Part shown: positions 62,899 to 64,000 of the stretch, one piece after another
Layout of the letters: every line of letters begins with the position of its first letter
Numbering within the stretch: the first letter of the stretch is position 1
The notes under the pieces: generated by a model
Seen by the model: only the letters and a program-made list of their open reading frames with translations
The model's database searches: none
Told to the model about the DNA's origin: nothing
Translations under genes and position numbers: made by a program
Source: JAJEFO01 sp022819605
GTDB taxonomy: Bacteria > Pseudomonadota > Alphaproteobacteria > Rhodobacterales > Rhodobacteraceae
Assembly (NCBI GenBank): GCA_965221545.1
Contig: OZ244901.1
Coordinates: 2,914,001-2,978,000 of the forward strand
Direction of reading: 5' to 3'
DNA: 64,000 nucleotides

Positions 62899-63804
62899 AT
62901 GAAACAACCCTCCCTGAGGCAGATCCGCTATTTCACCGCCGCCGCAAATGCCGGACAGGTTTCGCGTGCCGCCAAGGGACTCAATGTCTCTCAATCTGCA
63001 CTGACCACGGCGATAAAACAGCTCGAAGAGACCATCGGGACGCCACTGTTTGTCCGACACGGCGGCGGCGTTTCCCTCACCTATGAAGGCAGCATCTTCC
63101 TTGACCATGCCCGCCGCATCATGGCGGCGGTGGACGAAGCGGTTCAGGCTCCGCGCAGAAAGAGGGATGACATTCAAGGACTGCTTCGGCTGGCACTGAC
63201 TTATACCGTGGCGGGATATTACATTCCGCCCTTTCTCGAGAGGTTCCAGCGTTCCTTTCCCAGTGTCAGCCTGCAGTTGACCGAAGCACCGCGGGATGCA
63301 ATCGAGGACGGTTTGGTTTCGGGCGTATTCGATTTGGCCGTGATGTTGACCTCGAACATCATCGATCAAGAGGGCCTGAAATTCGAGACCCTGATGCAAT
63401 CGCGCCGGCGTCTCTGGCTTCCGACGCTGCATCCGTTCCTGACACAAAGCACAATTACCCTGGCCGATGTTTCGCAAGAACCCTACATCATGCTGACTGT
63501 GGACGAGGCCAGCAACACGGCCCAGCGTTACTGGAACAAGACGGCCTACCGACCAAATACCATCTTTCGCACTTCGTCAGTGGAGGCGGTCAGGTCAATG
63601 GTGGCGGGCGGCATGGGAGTAACGATTCTGTCGGACATGGTCTATCGTCAATGGTCGCTGGACGGTCGAAGAGTCGAGGTGACGTCATTGGCAGACAATG
63701 TGCCAACCATGGATGTCGGAATGGCTTGGGCCGCCAACGTCGAATTGAATAGCGCAGCAGCAGCGTTTCGAGAATTCATGCATCTCGGAGACGTATCGCA
63801 CTGA
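62899..63804 (+). CDS. LysR-family transcriptional regulator
   Basis: 301 aa counted from ATG 62899 (MKQPSLRQIRYF); in-frame starts up to 62806 give an odd N-terminal tail. Helix-turn-helix GQVSRAAKGLNVSQSALTTAI near residues 18-38, written here in two parts: GQVSRAAKGLNVSQ and SALTTAI. Effector domain about 90-295. Divergent from the carboxylase/transporter operon, its probable target; the ligand may be the imported compound. Confidence 0.9.
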   Translation: MKQPSLRQIRYFTAAANAGQVSRAAKGLNVSQSALTTAIKQLEETIGTPLFVRHGGGVSLTYEGSIFLDHARRIMAAVDEAVQAPRRKRDDIQGLLRLALTYTVAGYYIPPFLERFQRSFPSVSLQLTEAPRDAIEDGLVSGVFDLAVMLTSNIIDQEGLKFETLMQSRRRLWLPTLHPFLTQSTITLADVSQEPYIMLTVDEASNTAQRYWNKTAYRPNTIFRTSSVEAVRSMVAGGMGVTILSDMVYRQWSLDGRRVEVTSLADNVPTMDVGMAWAANVELNSAAAAFREFMHLGDVSH

Positions 63805-64000
63805 CTTCATTTCAATCGCATCCCCAACTCCATGTCCGAATCGCACCACCTGCCACGTTCCTTCGCTTCGAGGGCAGCCCTGAGCGAAAGACGACCGCAA
63901 ATTGATCTCCATCGCCATAAAGTCCGGAAACGGGACCAAGGTCTCCGCCACACCCTCAATGAAATCCACAAATTCACCTCGACGCCGGCTCGGGGGCCAA
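63805..64000. other. Right edge, no gene recognised
   Basis: About 195 bases to the window end. A short minus-strand frame runs here and into the LysR gene but has no motif I recognise. Confidence 0.4.

Noticed and set aside
63685..63969. 94-codon minus-strand frame at the right edge
   Set aside because: Mostly antisense to the LysR gene, with no recognised motif.
1..64000. CRISPR array or prophage
   Set aside because: No regularly spaced repeats, cas genes or phage structural genes were seen.

Overview
The window is GC-rich, gene-dense bacterial chromosome, almost certainly from an alphaproteobacterium. Pointers are a GapR/DUF2312 nucleoid protein, an ScfR-type XRE regulator, adjacent hisB and hisH, and many ABC uptake systems with LysR regulators. 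No plasmid, phage or CRISPR hallmark was seen. Two tRNA genes are present, tRNA-Thr(TGT) and tRNA-Gly(TCC).

Layout. (1) 1-3.7 kb: a MalFGK-type carbohydrate ABC importer (its second permease is cut by the window edge), divergent from a LysR regulator. (2) 4.2-7.8 kb: tRNA-Thr, a Phd-type antitoxin whose PIN toxin is broken by an amber codon, an iron-type ABC permease without partners, GapR and a small membrane protein. (3) 7.8-20.1 kb: a carboxylate-type module. A sodium/solute symporter-histidine kinase fusion, a 91-aa membrane protein, a response regulator and an ScfR regulator lie opposite a five-gene Liv/Urt-type ABC importer that ends in an acetyl-CoA-synthetase-family enzyme. (4) 20.3-21.6 kb: hisB-hisH, followed directly by a degraded ISAzo13 transposase. 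(5) 22.4-25.1 kb: an unusual surface protein with two Cache-like repeats and an autotransporter beta-barrel, flanked by two oppositely oriented ISAzo13 remnants. (6) 26.6-32.7 kb: acyl-CoA synthetase, an MsbA-like ABC exporter, tRNA-Gly and a stand-alone Helicase_C_3-like protein. (7) 32.7-35.1 kb: decayed DNA with a truncated Uma2 gene, a second copy of a dispersed ~145-bp repeat and an IS630 remnant.

(8) 35.2-52.3 kb is the most interesting region. A B12-binding radical SAM enzyme converges on a minus-strand series: membrane fusion protein, RND pump, SDR, a 2356-aa fully reducing PKS (KS-AT-DH-pseudoKR-ER-KR-ACP) and a thioester reductase-sulfotransferase fusion. The simplest reading is iterative synthesis of a saturated chain, reductive release to an aldehyde or alcohol, O-sulfation, and export: a sulfated fatty-alcohol-like polyketide.

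(9) 52.8-53.4 kb: an intact Phd/VapC toxin-antitoxin pair with an operator-like dyad. (10) 53.7-62.6 kb: one long minus-strand operon: TorT-like binding protein, RbsA/RbsC-type ABC transporter, PxpA, biotin carrier, biotin carboxylase, PxpB, PxpC, BioY and a cupin, with a divergent LysR gene. It looks like a self-contained biotin-dependent carboxylase/hydrolase route for an imported cyclic amide or related compound, with its own biotin uptake.

All functional statements come from motifs and neighbourhood read by eye; no database search was possible.
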